NCBI RefSeq assembly: GCF_008704935.1
Contig: NZ_CP023692.1
Span: forward strand, 310,001-374,000
Direction: 5' to 3'
DNA from: Streptomyces vinaceus
GTDB taxonomy: Bacteria > Actinomycetota > Actinomycetes > Streptomycetales > Streptomycetaceae
Length of the DNA: 64,000 nucleotides
In this document: positions 34,449-42,692 of the stretch, piece after piece
Layout: every line of letters begins with the position of its first letter
How positions within the stretch are numbered: the first letter of the stretch is position 1
Made by a program: the position numbers and the translations under genes
Notes under the pieces: model-generated
Told to the model about the DNA's origin: nothing
Seen by the model: the letters and a program-made list of their open reading frames with translations, nothing else
The model's database searches: none

Positions 34449-35117
34449 ATGCGAGCCAGAAGGATCGCGTCCGTGGCAGCCGGGTTCCTGCTGACCGTCG
34501 GGCTTTCGGCGGTGCAGGGGGCCGGCGCACAGGCGGCGCCGGCCAAGGCGACGGCTTCGTGCGAGGGCACGTACACGATCGTCGTCGGGGGCACCGGCAG
34601 TTCGTGGAACAACGACGGCTTCTACGGCAACATCCAGCAGCACGTCGGGTATCCCACGCAGATCCCCAACGGCGCGAGCGCCCGGGCGGGCGTGAACGAG
34701 CTGAACCGGCTGGTCCGCGACCAGCGTGCCGCCTGTCCGTGGCAGCACGTGAAGATGGGCGGGTACTCCCTGGGCGCCGCGGTGGTGCACACCTGGGTCA
34801 CCGAGAACTGGCAGACGTTCGACAACGTCAACGCCGTTCTCATCGCAGACCCCAAGCGGCAGGGCCCTCCCGGCGCCAACGGCGGATCCGTGCCGTTCGG
34901 CGGCATCGTCGGCGCCCCGCTCGCCGGCGCCGACCGGTTCTTCGGCAACGTCCCCGTCAAGACCATCTGCCACTGGGACTACGTCTGCGACGAGTCCGCC
35001 GGCATCTGGACCTACCCGAACAACCACGTCCGCAACTATCCCGAAGACTTCAACATGGACCACCACAACGACAGCGCGAGCGAGCAGTGGTACAACGGCG
35101 CCTGGTACGCCTGGTAG
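34449..35117 (+). CDS. Secreted cutinase / PE-PPE-type serine esterase
   Basis: 222-residue exported hydrolase. Signal peptide 1-33 (RIASVAAGFLLTVGLSAVQG, ending AQAAPA). TYTIVVGGTGSSWNNDGFYG opens an alpha/beta-hydrolase fold like the PE-PPE domain; the nucleophile elbow is MGGYSLGAAVVHTW (GYSLG), the catalytic Asp probably in ICHWDYVCDESAGIW (as in cutinases) and His in DHHNDSASEQW. Disulfide Cys pairs flank these (ASCEG/RAACPW; ICHWDYVC). GGAGG precedes ATG 34449. Divergent from the acylase; the shared dyad hints at co-regulation. Lipid ester or polyester substrate is inferred. Confidence 0.83.
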   Translation: MRARRIASVAAGFLLTVGLSAVQGAGAQAAPAKATASCEGTYTIVVGGTGSSWNNDGFYGNIQQHVGYPTQIPNGASARAGVNELNRLVRDQRAACPWQHVKMGGYSLGAAVVHTWVTENWQTFDNVNAVLIADPKRQGPPGANGGSVPFGGIVGAPLAGADRFFGNVPVKTICHWDYVCDESAGIWTYPNNHVRNYPEDFNMDHHNDSASEQWYNGAWYAW

Positions 35118-35133
35118 CCACGCCGCGGATCCC

Positions 35134-36189
35134 TCACCGGCTGCCGGCGGCCCGGAGACCGGGCGCCGGCGGCCGGTCGCCGCGCAGGACCGTCTCGTAC
35201 GTCCGCCGCAGCATCGGGCCCGGCGGTACGCCGAGGTCCTCGGCCAGGCGGCGGCGGGTGTGGTCGAAGACGGCCAAGGCCTCGCTCTGCCGGCCGCCCC
35301 GGCAGAGCGCGCGCATCAGCAGCGCGGCCACCGGCTCGTCCAGCGGGTGCGCCGCGGCGAGGGCGAACAGCTCGGCGATCGCCTCGAAGTGCCGGCCCAG
35401 GCGCAGCTGCCACTGCGCCTTCCGCCGCACGAGGGCGATCCTGCGCTCGGTGAGCCGCAGCCGCTCCGCATCGGCCAGCGGCCCGGGAAGCCCGGCCAGG
35501 GGCTCGCCGCGGAACAGCTCCAGCGCCCGCTCGCACAGGCGGATCACCTCGGCCGCGTCGCCCGCCCGGTCGGCCCTCGCGACATCGGCGAGCAGTCGCT
35601 CCACGCGGGCCACGTCCACGTCGACCGCGCCGGGGGCGAGCCGGTAGCCGCAGCGGTCGTGCTCGATCACCGCGCCCGGGCCGTCCCCGGTGCCCAGGGT
35701 TTTGCGCAGTCGGTAGACGTACACCGGCACCACGTTGGTGAGGGGCGGCTCCGTCCCCCACACCCCGTCGAGCAGTTCCTGCCGGCTGACGGTACGTCCG
35801 GCGCCCAGCGCGAGCGCAGCCAGTACTGCTTGCTGGCGCAGATGTCCCAGGTTCATCGGCCGCCCGTCCTGCCAGGCCTGGAGCGGTCCGAGCAAGGAGA
35901 GCCGTACCACGGGTCCGGCGGTCCGGGCGGATCCGGCCCCCCGCGCCCGGCCCGGTTCGCGGGTCCGGGGGCCGCTGCCGGGGACGACCAGACCGCAGTC
36001 GAAGGCGTGGACGATGGCTGCGGCCCGGTCGCGCAGCCCCAGCTCCGCGAGGATGCGCGCGACGTGTCCGGCCACCGCGTCCTCGGGGATGGCGAGGTCG
36101 GCGGCGATCTCGTCGTCCCGCAACCCGCAGCCGACCGCCTGGAGCACCCTGCGCTCTTGCTGCCTGAGCACGGCGGCAGTCGTCTGCAT
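35134..36189 (-). CDS. LuxR-HTH + SARP (AfsR-type) transcriptional regulator
   Basis: 351-residue regulator with an unusual N-terminal addition. Residues ~8-70 are a LuxR-type HTH (RRVLQAVGCGLRDDEIAADL, then AGHVARILAELGLRDRAAAI). Residues ~95-185 are the OmpR-type winged helix of SARPs (LSLLGPLQAWQDGRPMNLGH; GRTVSRQELLDGVWG). The bacterial transcriptional activation domain follows (YRLAPGAVDVDVARVERLLA ... AGLPGPLADAERLRLTERR) to ~335. SARPs activate secondary-metabolism or export genes; no biosynthetic cluster is adjacent, so targets may be the nearby hydrolases or distant. ATG 36189 has AGGGAG upstream. A palindrome (36263-36276) precedes it. Confidence 0.88.
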   Translation of the reverse strand: MQTTAAVLRQQERRVLQAVGCGLRDDEIAADLAIPEDAVAGHVARILAELGLRDRAAAIVHAFDCGLVVPGSGPRTREPGRARGAGSARTAGPVVRLSLLGPLQAWQDGRPMNLGHLRQQAVLAALALGAGRTVSRQELLDGVWGTEPPLTNVVPVYVYRLRKTLGTGDGPGAVIEHDRCGYRLAPGAVDVDVARVERLLADVARADRAGDAAEVIRLCERALELFRGEPLAGLPGPLADAERLRLTERRIALVRRKAQWQLRLGRHFEAIAELFALAAAHPLDEPVAALLMRALCRGGRQSEALAVFDHTRRRLAEDLGVPPGPMLRRTYETVLRGDRPPAPGLRAAGSR

Positions 36190-36262
36190 CACTGCTCCCT
36201 GGGCCGGTCGTACGGTTCGGACGCGCTCGCCACGGTAGGGCCGGCGGCCACAGCCGGAACAT

Positions 36263-36276
36263 CCGGAACGTTCCGG
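36263..36276. promoter_or_regulatory. Palindrome upstream of the SARP gene
   Basis: CCGGAACGTTCCGG is a perfect 14-bp palindrome, preceded 9 nt earlier by a direct copy of CCGGAAC (36254). It is 74 nt upstream of the SARP start; a possible operator. The rest of 36190-36409 shows nothing further. Confidence 0.5.
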
Positions 36277-36409
36277 AGTGACAGCGCCCGCGCGAAACGA
36301 TCTCCGTGGGTCGGTGGAGAACGGCTCAGCCGACGCCGGGCAGACGCCGCCGGTACGGGCGCGCCTGCGCCGGCCCACGGATTCGTAGCCGCCGCGCGCT
36401 CCCCGGGAG

Positions 36410-36433
36410 AGGGCCCCCGGCGGAGGGGGCCCT
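36410..36433 (-). terminator. Hairpin terminator after adenosine deaminase gene
   Basis: AGGGCCCCC, 6-nt loop, GGGGGCCCT: perfect 9-bp stem 17 nt past the stop of the 36450 gene on the minus strand. Confidence 0.7.
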
Positions 36434-36449
36434 GTGCACGGTCCCGGCG

Positions 36450-37997
36450 TCAGCGGGAGCCGGGGCGGGAGGTGCCGGGGTGGACGGCCTCGAAGCGGTG
36501 GAACGCCGCTTCCTGCCGCCACTCGACCTGTGCCTTCGGGCTGGAGGCCAGGAGGGCGGCGCACCGCTCGCCCGGGTGCTCGCCGCCCTGGCGCTCGTCC
36601 GCACACGGCCCGGCGGGCCGGTAGCCGCTGCTCAGGTCACGGTTCCACAGGCTGCGGCCGGGCAGGAAGGAGAACTCCAGCGAGGCCCGGGCCAGGTCCT
36701 TCAGCTCGCGGTAGCCGAGCCCGTACGTCTGCGCGGCCCAGCGGTACTCGTCGGTGATCTCGATCCGGGACACGCCGGGGTCATCGGTGGCGAGGACCAC
36801 CGGCACGCCGTGGCTGCGGTAGGTGGCGAAGGGGTGCGCGTCGCCCGAGACGCGCAGGATCTGCGCGTTGCTGTGGAAGGGGACCTCGACGGCGATCCGC
36901 CGGTCGGCCATGTACCGCATCAGCGACTCCCAACGGTCCTCGTGGAGCACGGACACACCGTGTCCGATCCGCTCGGCGCGGCCGGTCTGGGCGGCGTCCC
37001 TGATGTGGAAGGTCAGGTCCTCCGGCTTGACCAGCCCGGGCACCAGCTCGCCCGCGTGCAGGGTGACGTGCGCCTTGGGGTACTGGGTCTTGAGGTAGTT
37101 CACCATCCGCATGTGCAGGCGGTAGTCGCGCAGAGCGACCGCACCGTCCTCCGGCTGGACCAGGTTGACGGCGACGAAGCGCGGATCGCGCTCGGCCAGC
37201 CGCATGCCGAGCGCCAGCTGGGTGAACACCCGCTCCGGGGTGCCGAGGCGGCCCACCTGGGAGATCCAGCGGTACGGGAGGGAGCACGCGGCGTCGGGCC
37301 GCGGGGTGTCGCAGTGGGCGGCGGTGCGGAACTCGGCGTCGGTGGTGTCGGCGTCGGCGCGTGCCTGGCCGACGACCGCGTCCAGGCCGCCGTCGGCGAG
37401 GAGCTTGTCGTGCATGGCGTCGAGGTCGGCGTCGTAGCCGACCCGGTCGGCGAGGGCACGGGCCGCCCCGGAGGCCGGCGTGATCATGGTCTCCAGGTAG
37501 AACTGGTTCTGCCGGGCGGCCGTGCCCGCGACCTCGGCCAGAATCCGTCCGGGGTGGCGCCAGGGCACCTCGCCGAACTTGTCGAAGGTCGCGAAGAAGT
37601 GGTCGTGGCCGTTGCCGTCGGCCGGGAAGTCCTGCATCGACCAGGCCTGGATGACCTGGCGGCGGAACGCGGCGTCGGTGACGGCGTCGGCGGCGGGGCG
37701 GGTTCCCGAGCCGCACGGCGGGGGCACCGCGGTGGTCGTGTCCGTGGTGATGCAGAGTCCGTCCTCGGCGGCGAGTTCGATCAGGAACTCGGTGGTGACC
37801 GCACCGGAGAGGTGGTTGTGCAGGTCACCGCCCTTGGGGAGGTCGGCGAAGAAGTCCCGCGGCCGGGCGGGGCCGGGGACGGGGGCCGCCGGGGCGGCGG
37901 AGGCGTCGTACGCGGAGGCGTCGTACGCGGAGGCGGGTACGAGCAGGGCGAGGGCGGAGAGCGCACCGATCAAGTGGGATGGGATCACGGGGCACAT
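36450..37997 (-). CDS. Secreted adenosine deaminase-family protein (ADGF-like)
   Basis: 515-residue member of the metal-dependent adenosine/AMP deaminase family with an export signal (PSHLIGALSALALLVPASA). Metal and catalytic motifs: GGDLHNHLSGAV (HxH, ~60), VTLHAGEL (metal His plus catalytic Glu neighbour region, ~340), RIGHGVSVL (His), and LATDDPGVSR (metal Asp pair, ~430). It is larger than cytosolic ADA (~340 residues) because of inserts, including a Cys-containing region (GLCITTDTTTAVPPPCGSG), as in animal growth-factor-type secreted ADA. Inferred to deaminate extracellular adenosine for nucleoside salvage or signalling removal. Start ATG 37997 has no clear ribosome site. Confidence 0.85.
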   Translation of the reverse strand: MCPVIPSHLIGALSALALLVPASAYDASAYDASAAPAAPVPGPARPRDFFADLPKGGDLHNHLSGAVTTEFLIELAAEDGLCITTDTTTAVPPPCGSGTRPAADAVTDAAFRRQVIQAWSMQDFPADGNGHDHFFATFDKFGEVPWRHPGRILAEVAGTAARQNQFYLETMITPASGAARALADRVGYDADLDAMHDKLLADGGLDAVVGQARADADTTDAEFRTAAHCDTPRPDAACSLPYRWISQVGRLGTPERVFTQLALGMRLAERDPRFVAVNLVQPEDGAVALRDYRLHMRMVNYLKTQYPKAHVTLHAGELVPGLVKPEDLTFHIRDAAQTGRAERIGHGVSVLHEDRWESLMRYMADRRIAVEVPFHSNAQILRVSGDAHPFATYRSHGVPVVLATDDPGVSRIEITDEYRWAAQTYGLGYRELKDLARASLEFSFLPGRSLWNRDLSSGYRPAGPCADERQGGEHPGERCAALLASSPKAQVEWRQEAAFHRFEAVHPGTSRPGSR

Positions 37998-38087
37998 GGT
38001 GGTCAGGCGAGCAGCCGTACGACACCACGCCGGGCCGGGCGCGGCTCGCCGTCACCCGTGAGGCCCCCGGAGGATCGTTCCTCCCGA

Positions 38088-38111
38088 CCGGTACACCCTG
38101 GGGTGTACCGG
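38088..38111. promoter_or_regulatory. Perfect 11-bp palindrome, probable operator
   Basis: CCGGTACACCC-TG-GGGTGTACCGG, perfect arms with a 2-nt centre, in the divergent gap between adenosine deaminase (start 37997) and the peptidase (start 38246). Confidence 0.6.
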
Positions 38112-38245
38112 ACGCCACCCCAGGTGTGAGGAAGCGGTCACCCCCTGGTGGTAGGGGAAATCCACTCCTGATGGGCCGACACGGGCGGCGGGCGGCGGCT
38201 ACGTTGGGGGCGTCGCACAACGCCGCCCACGACGGAGGACCGCCG

Positions 38246-39868
38246 GTGCAGACCCGTTCGGCCGATGACTCACGCAAACGAGCGGTGTGGGGGATATCCC
38301 TCGTCCTGGTGGCGGTCACCGCGCTCCTCGGGGGCGCGCCCGGAGCCGCCACGGCGACGCCCCTCGCCGCCCCGCCCGTACCCGTCCTGTCCTGGGGCCC
38401 CTGCGACGGAGCGGACGCCGGCGACCCGGGCGACGGCTTCGAGTGCGCGACCGCCCGGGTGCCCCTGGACTACCGCCGGCCCACCGGGCGCACGATCCCG
38501 CTCGCGGTCACCCGGCGGCTCGCGGCCGACAGGCCGCACCGCACCGGTGTCCTGGTGCTGCACCCCGGCGGACCCGGAAACTCCGGCGTGGACTTCGCCC
38601 GTGACAGCTACGAGGCGCTCCCCGCCTCCCTGCGCGAGGCCTTCGACGTCGTCGGGTACGACATGCGCGGCGTGGGGCGCAGCGGGCAGGTGGAGTGCTG
38701 GAACGACAAGGAGTACTCGGCCGCCGTCGACGCCGCGCGCGGCGTCCCCGCCCCCGGAGCCCTGCGGACCGCGGTCCGGCAGGGCCTCGACTTCGCCCAT
38801 GCCTGCACGGAACGCTCCGCGGACCTCGTGCCGTTCATCGGCACCGGGTCCAACGCCAAGGACCTCGACCTGCTGCGCCAGGCCCTCGGCGAGGAGACCC
38901 TCTCCTTCTACGGGCGTTCCTTCGGCAGTTACGTCGGCACCGTCTACGCCGCGCAGTTCCCCCGGCGGGTCCGCGCCATGGTCCTGGACGGGGCCTACGA
39001 TCCGCGCCGCTACGCCGACGTTCCGTACGCGTACGACGCCGGGCAGTTCGTCGCCCTGGACGCGGCGGTCGGCCGCTTCCTGGACTGGTGCGCGCAGAAC
39101 GCCGAGGCCTGTGGATTCGGCGAGGGCCGGCCGCGGCAGGCCTTCGAGGAACTCAAGCGGTCGCTGGACGCCGATCCCGTCATCACCGCGAGCGGACGCC
39201 CGGCCACCGGGTACACCCTGGCCTACCGCCTGATGTTCAACATCAACTCGGGCCAGGAGGTCTGGCCCTACCTGGGCGAGGCGCTGCGGGCGGCCCAGGC
39301 CCACCAGGGTTCGTTCCTGCTGTCACCCCCCTCCCCCGCATCCTTCGACTTCCTCAACGTCAACATGGCCGTCGAGTGCGCCGATCGCGTCTACCCGGCC
39401 GGCCGCGCACTCCTGGGCGCGGCCGTCAGCGCCCATGTCGCCGCCGCTCCGCTGCTGGGACCGCCGATCGGCCTCGGGCCGCCCACGTACGACCACAACC
39501 ACGCGCCCACCTGCTCCCAGTGGCCGGCCGAGCGCCCCAGCCGCTACGAGGGCTCCTACCGGGCGGCCGGCTCCGCCCCGATCCTGGTACTCGGCACGAC
39601 CGGGGACCCCGACACCCCGTACCAGGACGCGGTGGCCCTCGCCGGGACCCTGGACGGCGGCCGGCTGCTGACGTTCGCCGGCGAAGGGCACACCGCGTAC
39701 AACCGGAGCGCCTGCGTCAGCGCCTTGGCCACGGCCTACCTCGCCACCCTGGCACTGCCCGCGCGGGGCACCGTCTGCGCGGACGAGACGCCCCCGGAGC
39801 CGCTGTCCCACCGCACCACGGGCATCGGGGTGGACGAGACCCGCGACGTGATCCCCACCCTGCACTGA
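38246..39868 (+). CDS. Secreted tripeptidyl-aminopeptidase-type alpha/beta hydrolase (Tap/Slp-like)
   Basis: 540-residue exported peptidase. Signal peptide 1-40 (AVWGISLVLVAVTALLGG). The N-terminal core begins LSWGPCDGADAGD, then VLVLHPGGPGNSGVDFARD (oxyanion HPGGPG), the nucleophile elbow SFYGRSFGSYVGTVYA (~225), Asp in LGTTGDPDTPYQDA and His in FAGEGHTAYN, the order of the Streptomyces tripeptidyl aminopeptidase family. Releases tripeptides or hydrolyses similar amides outside the cell. GTG 38246 is chosen for GGAGG 7 nt upstream; longer frames lack it. Divergent from secreted adenosine deaminase with a palindromic operator between. Confidence 0.9.
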   Translation: MQTRSADDSRKRAVWGISLVLVAVTALLGGAPGAATATPLAAPPVPVLSWGPCDGADAGDPGDGFECATARVPLDYRRPTGRTIPLAVTRRLAADRPHRTGVLVLHPGGPGNSGVDFARDSYEALPASLREAFDVVGYDMRGVGRSGQVECWNDKEYSAAVDAARGVPAPGALRTAVRQGLDFAHACTERSADLVPFIGTGSNAKDLDLLRQALGEETLSFYGRSFGSYVGTVYAAQFPRRVRAMVLDGAYDPRRYADVPYAYDAGQFVALDAAVGRFLDWCAQNAEACGFGEGRPRQAFEELKRSLDADPVITASGRPATGYTLAYRLMFNINSGQEVWPYLGEALRAAQAHQGSFLLSPPSPASFDFLNVNMAVECADRVYPAGRALLGAAVSAHVAAAPLLGPPIGLGPPTYDHNHAPTCSQWPAERPSRYEGSYRAAGSAPILVLGTTGDPDTPYQDAVALAGTLDGGRLLTFAGEGHTAYNRSACVSALATAYLATLALPARGTVCADETPPEPLSHRTTGIGVDETRDVIPTLH

Positions 39869-39891
39869 CCTGACCCGTCGCCCGAGCTGAG

Positions 39892-39921
39892 CCGCGCGCC
39901 GCCCTCAGGGGCGGCGCGCGG
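39892..39921. terminator. Bidirectional hairpin terminator
   Basis: CCGCGCGCCGCCC-TCAG-GGGCGGCGCGCGG, perfect 13-bp stem between convergent genes; the methyltransferase stop codon lies in its loop region. Confidence 0.8.
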
Positions 39922-40708
39922 TGACGGTCCAGGCCCGGGAATCGAAGCGGACGCCGTCGTCACCGAGGTGCGCGGCGAGCGCCTCGCGCAGGTTCCCGAC
40001 GGCGCGTGCCGCGGCCGCCGGATCCAGCCGCTCCAGGATGTCGCCCGTGCAGGTGAAGCCGCACACCCAGTCGAGGGCCGTGGCCACATCCGGACCGTAG
40101 TACACCTCCTCGTGCACATCGGTGAACGAGACGTCCGTGAAACCCGCACCCCGCAGGAGGTCCTCGACGGCCGGCGGATCGGCGAGCGAGAACGGGTCCG
40201 GTCCCCCGGACGCGTCGGCCGCGGCCCCTGCGGCCACGCCGAGGGACCGGCGGATGGTGAGGTCCCATGCGTTGAGCTCGCGGGCCCGCCAGACCATCAT
40301 CACCAGGCGCCCGGCCGGACGCAGCGCCCGCCCGATGTTGGCGAAGGCGGAGCCGGGATCCGCGAAGAACATCGTGCCGAACCTGCTGATCACCAGGTCG
40401 AAGCGCTCCCGCGGGAAGGGGTGGGCCTGTGCGTCGGCGTGCTCGAACGCGATGTTGCCGATCCCCTCGGCCCGCGCCAGCTCGCGGGCGCGCGTGATCG
40501 CGGACGCCGAGACGTCGACCCCGAGCGCGCTGCCCGCTCGCGCCGTACGGGCGGCCTGGCGGGTGGTCTGCCCGGTGCCGCAGCCGATGTCGAGGACGTG
40601 GTCGTGGGGCCGGACGGCGGCCGCGCGGCGCAACACCTCGTTGTGCCGCCGCAGTTCGGCGTCGTAGCCGCTGGTGGCGGGCGGGTGGTCGCCCGTGGCG
40701 CCTGGCAT
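39905..40708 (-). CDS. Class I SAM-dependent methyltransferase
   Basis: 267-residue methyltransferase. Motif I VLDIGCGTGQTTRQAA (~40), post-I ALGVDVSASAITRARELA, motif II-like FDLVISRFGTMFFADPGSAF and motif III LRPAGRLVMMVWRAREL match the UbiE/COQ5-like methyltransferase group. C-terminal helices (DILERLDPAAAARAVGNLRE) complete the fold. ATG 40708 has AAGGGA 5 nt upstream; the frame open to 41227 overlaps the divergent SDR and is spurious. Shares a divergent control region with that SDR, suggesting linked expression. Substrate unknown. Confidence 0.9.
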   Translation of the reverse strand: MPGATGDHPPATSGYDAELRRHNEVLRRAAAVRPHDHVLDIGCGTGQTTRQAARTARAGSALGVDVSASAITRARELARAEGIGNIAFEHADAQAHPFPRERFDLVISRFGTMFFADPGSAFANIGRALRPAGRLVMMVWRARELNAWDLTIRRSLGVAAGAAADASGGPDPFSLADPPAVEDLLRGAGFTDVSFTDVHEEVYYGPDVATALDWVCGFTCTGDILERLDPAAAARAVGNLREALAAHLGDDGVRFDSRAWTVTARRP

Positions 40709-40810
40709 CGGAGTCCCTTCGCGGCGGCCCGGAGCCGCTCCGGGCGCTGTCCGTGCCATTCCATCGCGGCCCGCCGGCCGGCGGCCGCAGAACCACCGGA
40801 CAACGCGAAG

Positions 40811-40867
40811 CGGATACATCATCCATATCCATGCTACGGTCGACCCATCAAACGGATGAGCTATCCG
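40811..40867. promoter_or_regulatory. Two GGAT...ATCC dyads in the methyltransferase/SDR divergent region
   Basis: GGATA-N9-TATCC (40812-40830) and CGGAT-GAGCT-ATCCG (40853-40867) share inverted GGAT/ATCC half-sites and lie about 40 bp apart, the second ending 22 nt before the SDR ATG. Likely repressor sites of a TetR/MarR-type regulator not encoded in the window. Confidence 0.5.
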
Positions 40868-40889
40868 AATCCTTCCGGGAGTGGTCACC

Positions 40890-41780
40890 ATGAAGAAAAC
40901 CGCTGTCGTCACGGCCGGGACCGCCGGCATCGGCCTGGAGACGGCGCTGGGACTGTCCGCCGCCGGGTACGCGGTCACCGTGGTCGGACGCGACCCCGGC
41001 CGGGGCGCCCGCGCGGTCGAACGCGTCAACGCGACGGGCCCCGCACACCCGGCCCGGTTCCTGTCCGCGGACCTGGCCTCGCTCGACGACGTACGCGCGC
41101 TCGCCGACCGCCTCGCCGCCGAGCACGCCGCCTCCGGGGAACCGCTGAACGTACTGGTCAACAACGTCGGAGCGATGTTCGCCGACCGGCAGGACCGGGC
41201 CGGTGTCGAGGCCTCGTTCGTCGTCAACCACCTCTCGCCCTACCTGCTGACCGAGCTGCTGCTGCCCACCCTCACGGCCTCCGTACCGAGCAGGGTCGTC
41301 AACGTCACCTCGGGCGCGGTCGGCGTCGCCAAGCGGGTCTTCGATGCCGTCGAGCCGCCCGGCGGCTACTACGGCTTCCACTGGTACGGCCGCGCCAAGC
41401 TCGCCAACCTCGCCTACACCTTCGACCTGGCCAGGCGGCTGGACGGCACGGGCGTAGCGGTCTTCGCCGCCGATCCCGGTGGCGCGGCCACCGACATGAC
41501 CAACGGCACCCTGGCCGACCCCAAGATCGTCTCCCCCGCCCTGCGGCTCATGTGGCCCCTGGTGCGCCGGAAGTTCGAACGCTCGACCTCCGGCCCCGCC
41601 TCCGTCGCCGCCAGGCCCTCCGTCGTGGCCGCCACCGACGCGTCCCTGAGCGGGCGGACCGGGATCGTCATCGGCGCCCGGGCGACCCCGGTCGACCCCT
41701 TCCGCGCGGCGACCGACCCCCGCCTCGCCGAGGCCGTGCGCCGGCTCAGCGAACGGTACGCACCGCTCGCCGCCGTCTGA
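40890..41780 (+). CDS. Short-chain dehydrogenase/reductase (SDR)
   Basis: 296-residue SDR. Cofactor loop VVTAGTAGIGLETALGL has AGTAGIG in place of the standard TGxxxGIG; then DLASLDDV, NVLVNNVGAMFADRQ (NNVG for NNAG), VVNVTSGAVG (catalytic Ser) and HWYGRAKLANLAYTF (YxxxK). The C-terminal part fits the retinol-dehydrogenase-like subgroup, like the SDR at 8447. ATG 40890 lies 8 nt after GGGAG; the in-frame GTG at 40881 is less likely. Substrate unknown. The 247-bp stretch after it (41781-42027) shows no gene. Confidence 0.88.
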   Translation: MKKTAVVTAGTAGIGLETALGLSAAGYAVTVVGRDPGRGARAVERVNATGPAHPARFLSADLASLDDVRALADRLAAEHAASGEPLNVLVNNVGAMFADRQDRAGVEASFVVNHLSPYLLTELLLPTLTASVPSRVVNVTSGAVGVAKRVFDAVEPPGGYYGFHWYGRAKLANLAYTFDLARRLDGTGVAVFAADPGGAATDMTNGTLADPKIVSPALRLMWPLVRRKFERSTSGPASVAARPSVVAATDASLSGRTGIVIGARATPVDPFRAATDPRLAEAVRRLSERYAPLAAV

Positions 41781-42027
41781 CCGCACCGAGCGAGCCGGCC
41801 CGCAGGCCGGCCATCGGGGCCCACGGACGGCGTCGCCCGCGACGCGCACCGGGCAGCGATCCGTAAATCACGCGGCTGATCAGGGAAAAGCGGACCGACA
41901 CCCTCGATGTGCCCTCCGCGCGGCCTTCGCGTACGCCACCATGGTCGAGGCGATCCGGCCAGCCGCACGGCCGGAACGCGGGTTCAGAGGGAGCCCCGGC
42001 GAGGAACTGTGGTGAGAGGAGCGCGCG

Positions 42028-42579
42028 ATGTCCCTCCTCGTTTCAGCGCTCACCGCCTCCCTGGTCGCCGTCCTGTCCCTGGGCGTGGTCGCCGGCCAGG
42101 ACGTGACGATCGAGGCTTCCTTCCGGGCGGCCGGCGGCCCGCCCGCCCAGCAGGCGGTCACCTTCGACACCAAGGCGGTGCCGGTGGGCAGCCAAGTGAC
42201 CGTCACCGAGCGGTTCGGCGACGACACCCACGTGGAGCTGCGGCTGCGCGGCGTGGAGGCGAACCGTACCTTCGGCGCCCACGTGCACCAGGGGCCCTGC
42301 GGAAACAAGCCGAACGACTCCGGGCCCCACTACCAGGACTCCCAGGACCCCGAACAGCCCTCGACGAACCCGGCGTACGCCGATCCCCGCAACGAGGTGT
42401 GGCTCGACATCCGCACCGACCGGCACGGCGACGGCGGCTCGGCGGCCACCCAGGCCTGGCGGTTCCGCGCCGGTCAGGCCCGGTCCGTGGTCATCCACGA
42501 GCACGCCACCCACACGGAGCCCGGCGCCGCGGGCACGGCCGGGGCGCGCCTCGCCTGTGTCAACGTGCCGTTCGCCTAG
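42028..42579 (+). CDS. Exported Cu/Zn superoxide dismutase-like protein
   Basis: 183-residue protein with a short N-terminal signal-like helix (LLVSALTASLVAVLSLGVV). The core matches the Cu/Zn-SOD beta barrel: HVELRLRGVEANRTFGAHVH with QGPCG (two Cu His and the disulfide Cys), GPHYQDSQDPEQPSTNP (bridging-His region), and SVVIHEHATHTEPG (Cu His). A late Cys in ARLACVNVPFA would close the disulfide. The zinc-loop His/Asp set is not fully conserved in what I can see, so it may be a copper-only SOD or a non-enzymatic relative. AGGAG precedes ATG 42028. Stands alone. Confidence 0.8.
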   Translation: MSLLVSALTASLVAVLSLGVVAGQDVTIEASFRAAGGPPAQQAVTFDTKAVPVGSQVTVTERFGDDTHVELRLRGVEANRTFGAHVHQGPCGNKPNDSGPHYQDSQDPEQPSTNPAYADPRNEVWLDIRTDRHGDGGSAATQAWRFRAGQARSVVIHEHATHTEPGAAGTAGARLACVNVPFA

Positions 42580-42692
42580 GGACATCCGCCCGCGCCGGCT
42601 CCGGCTAGCGGCGCGGAGACCGCCCTGCCATGTCCCTGACCAGCTGGGATATGTTGTGCGTCCTGTTGGGGGACGACGTACGGAGCACGGGC

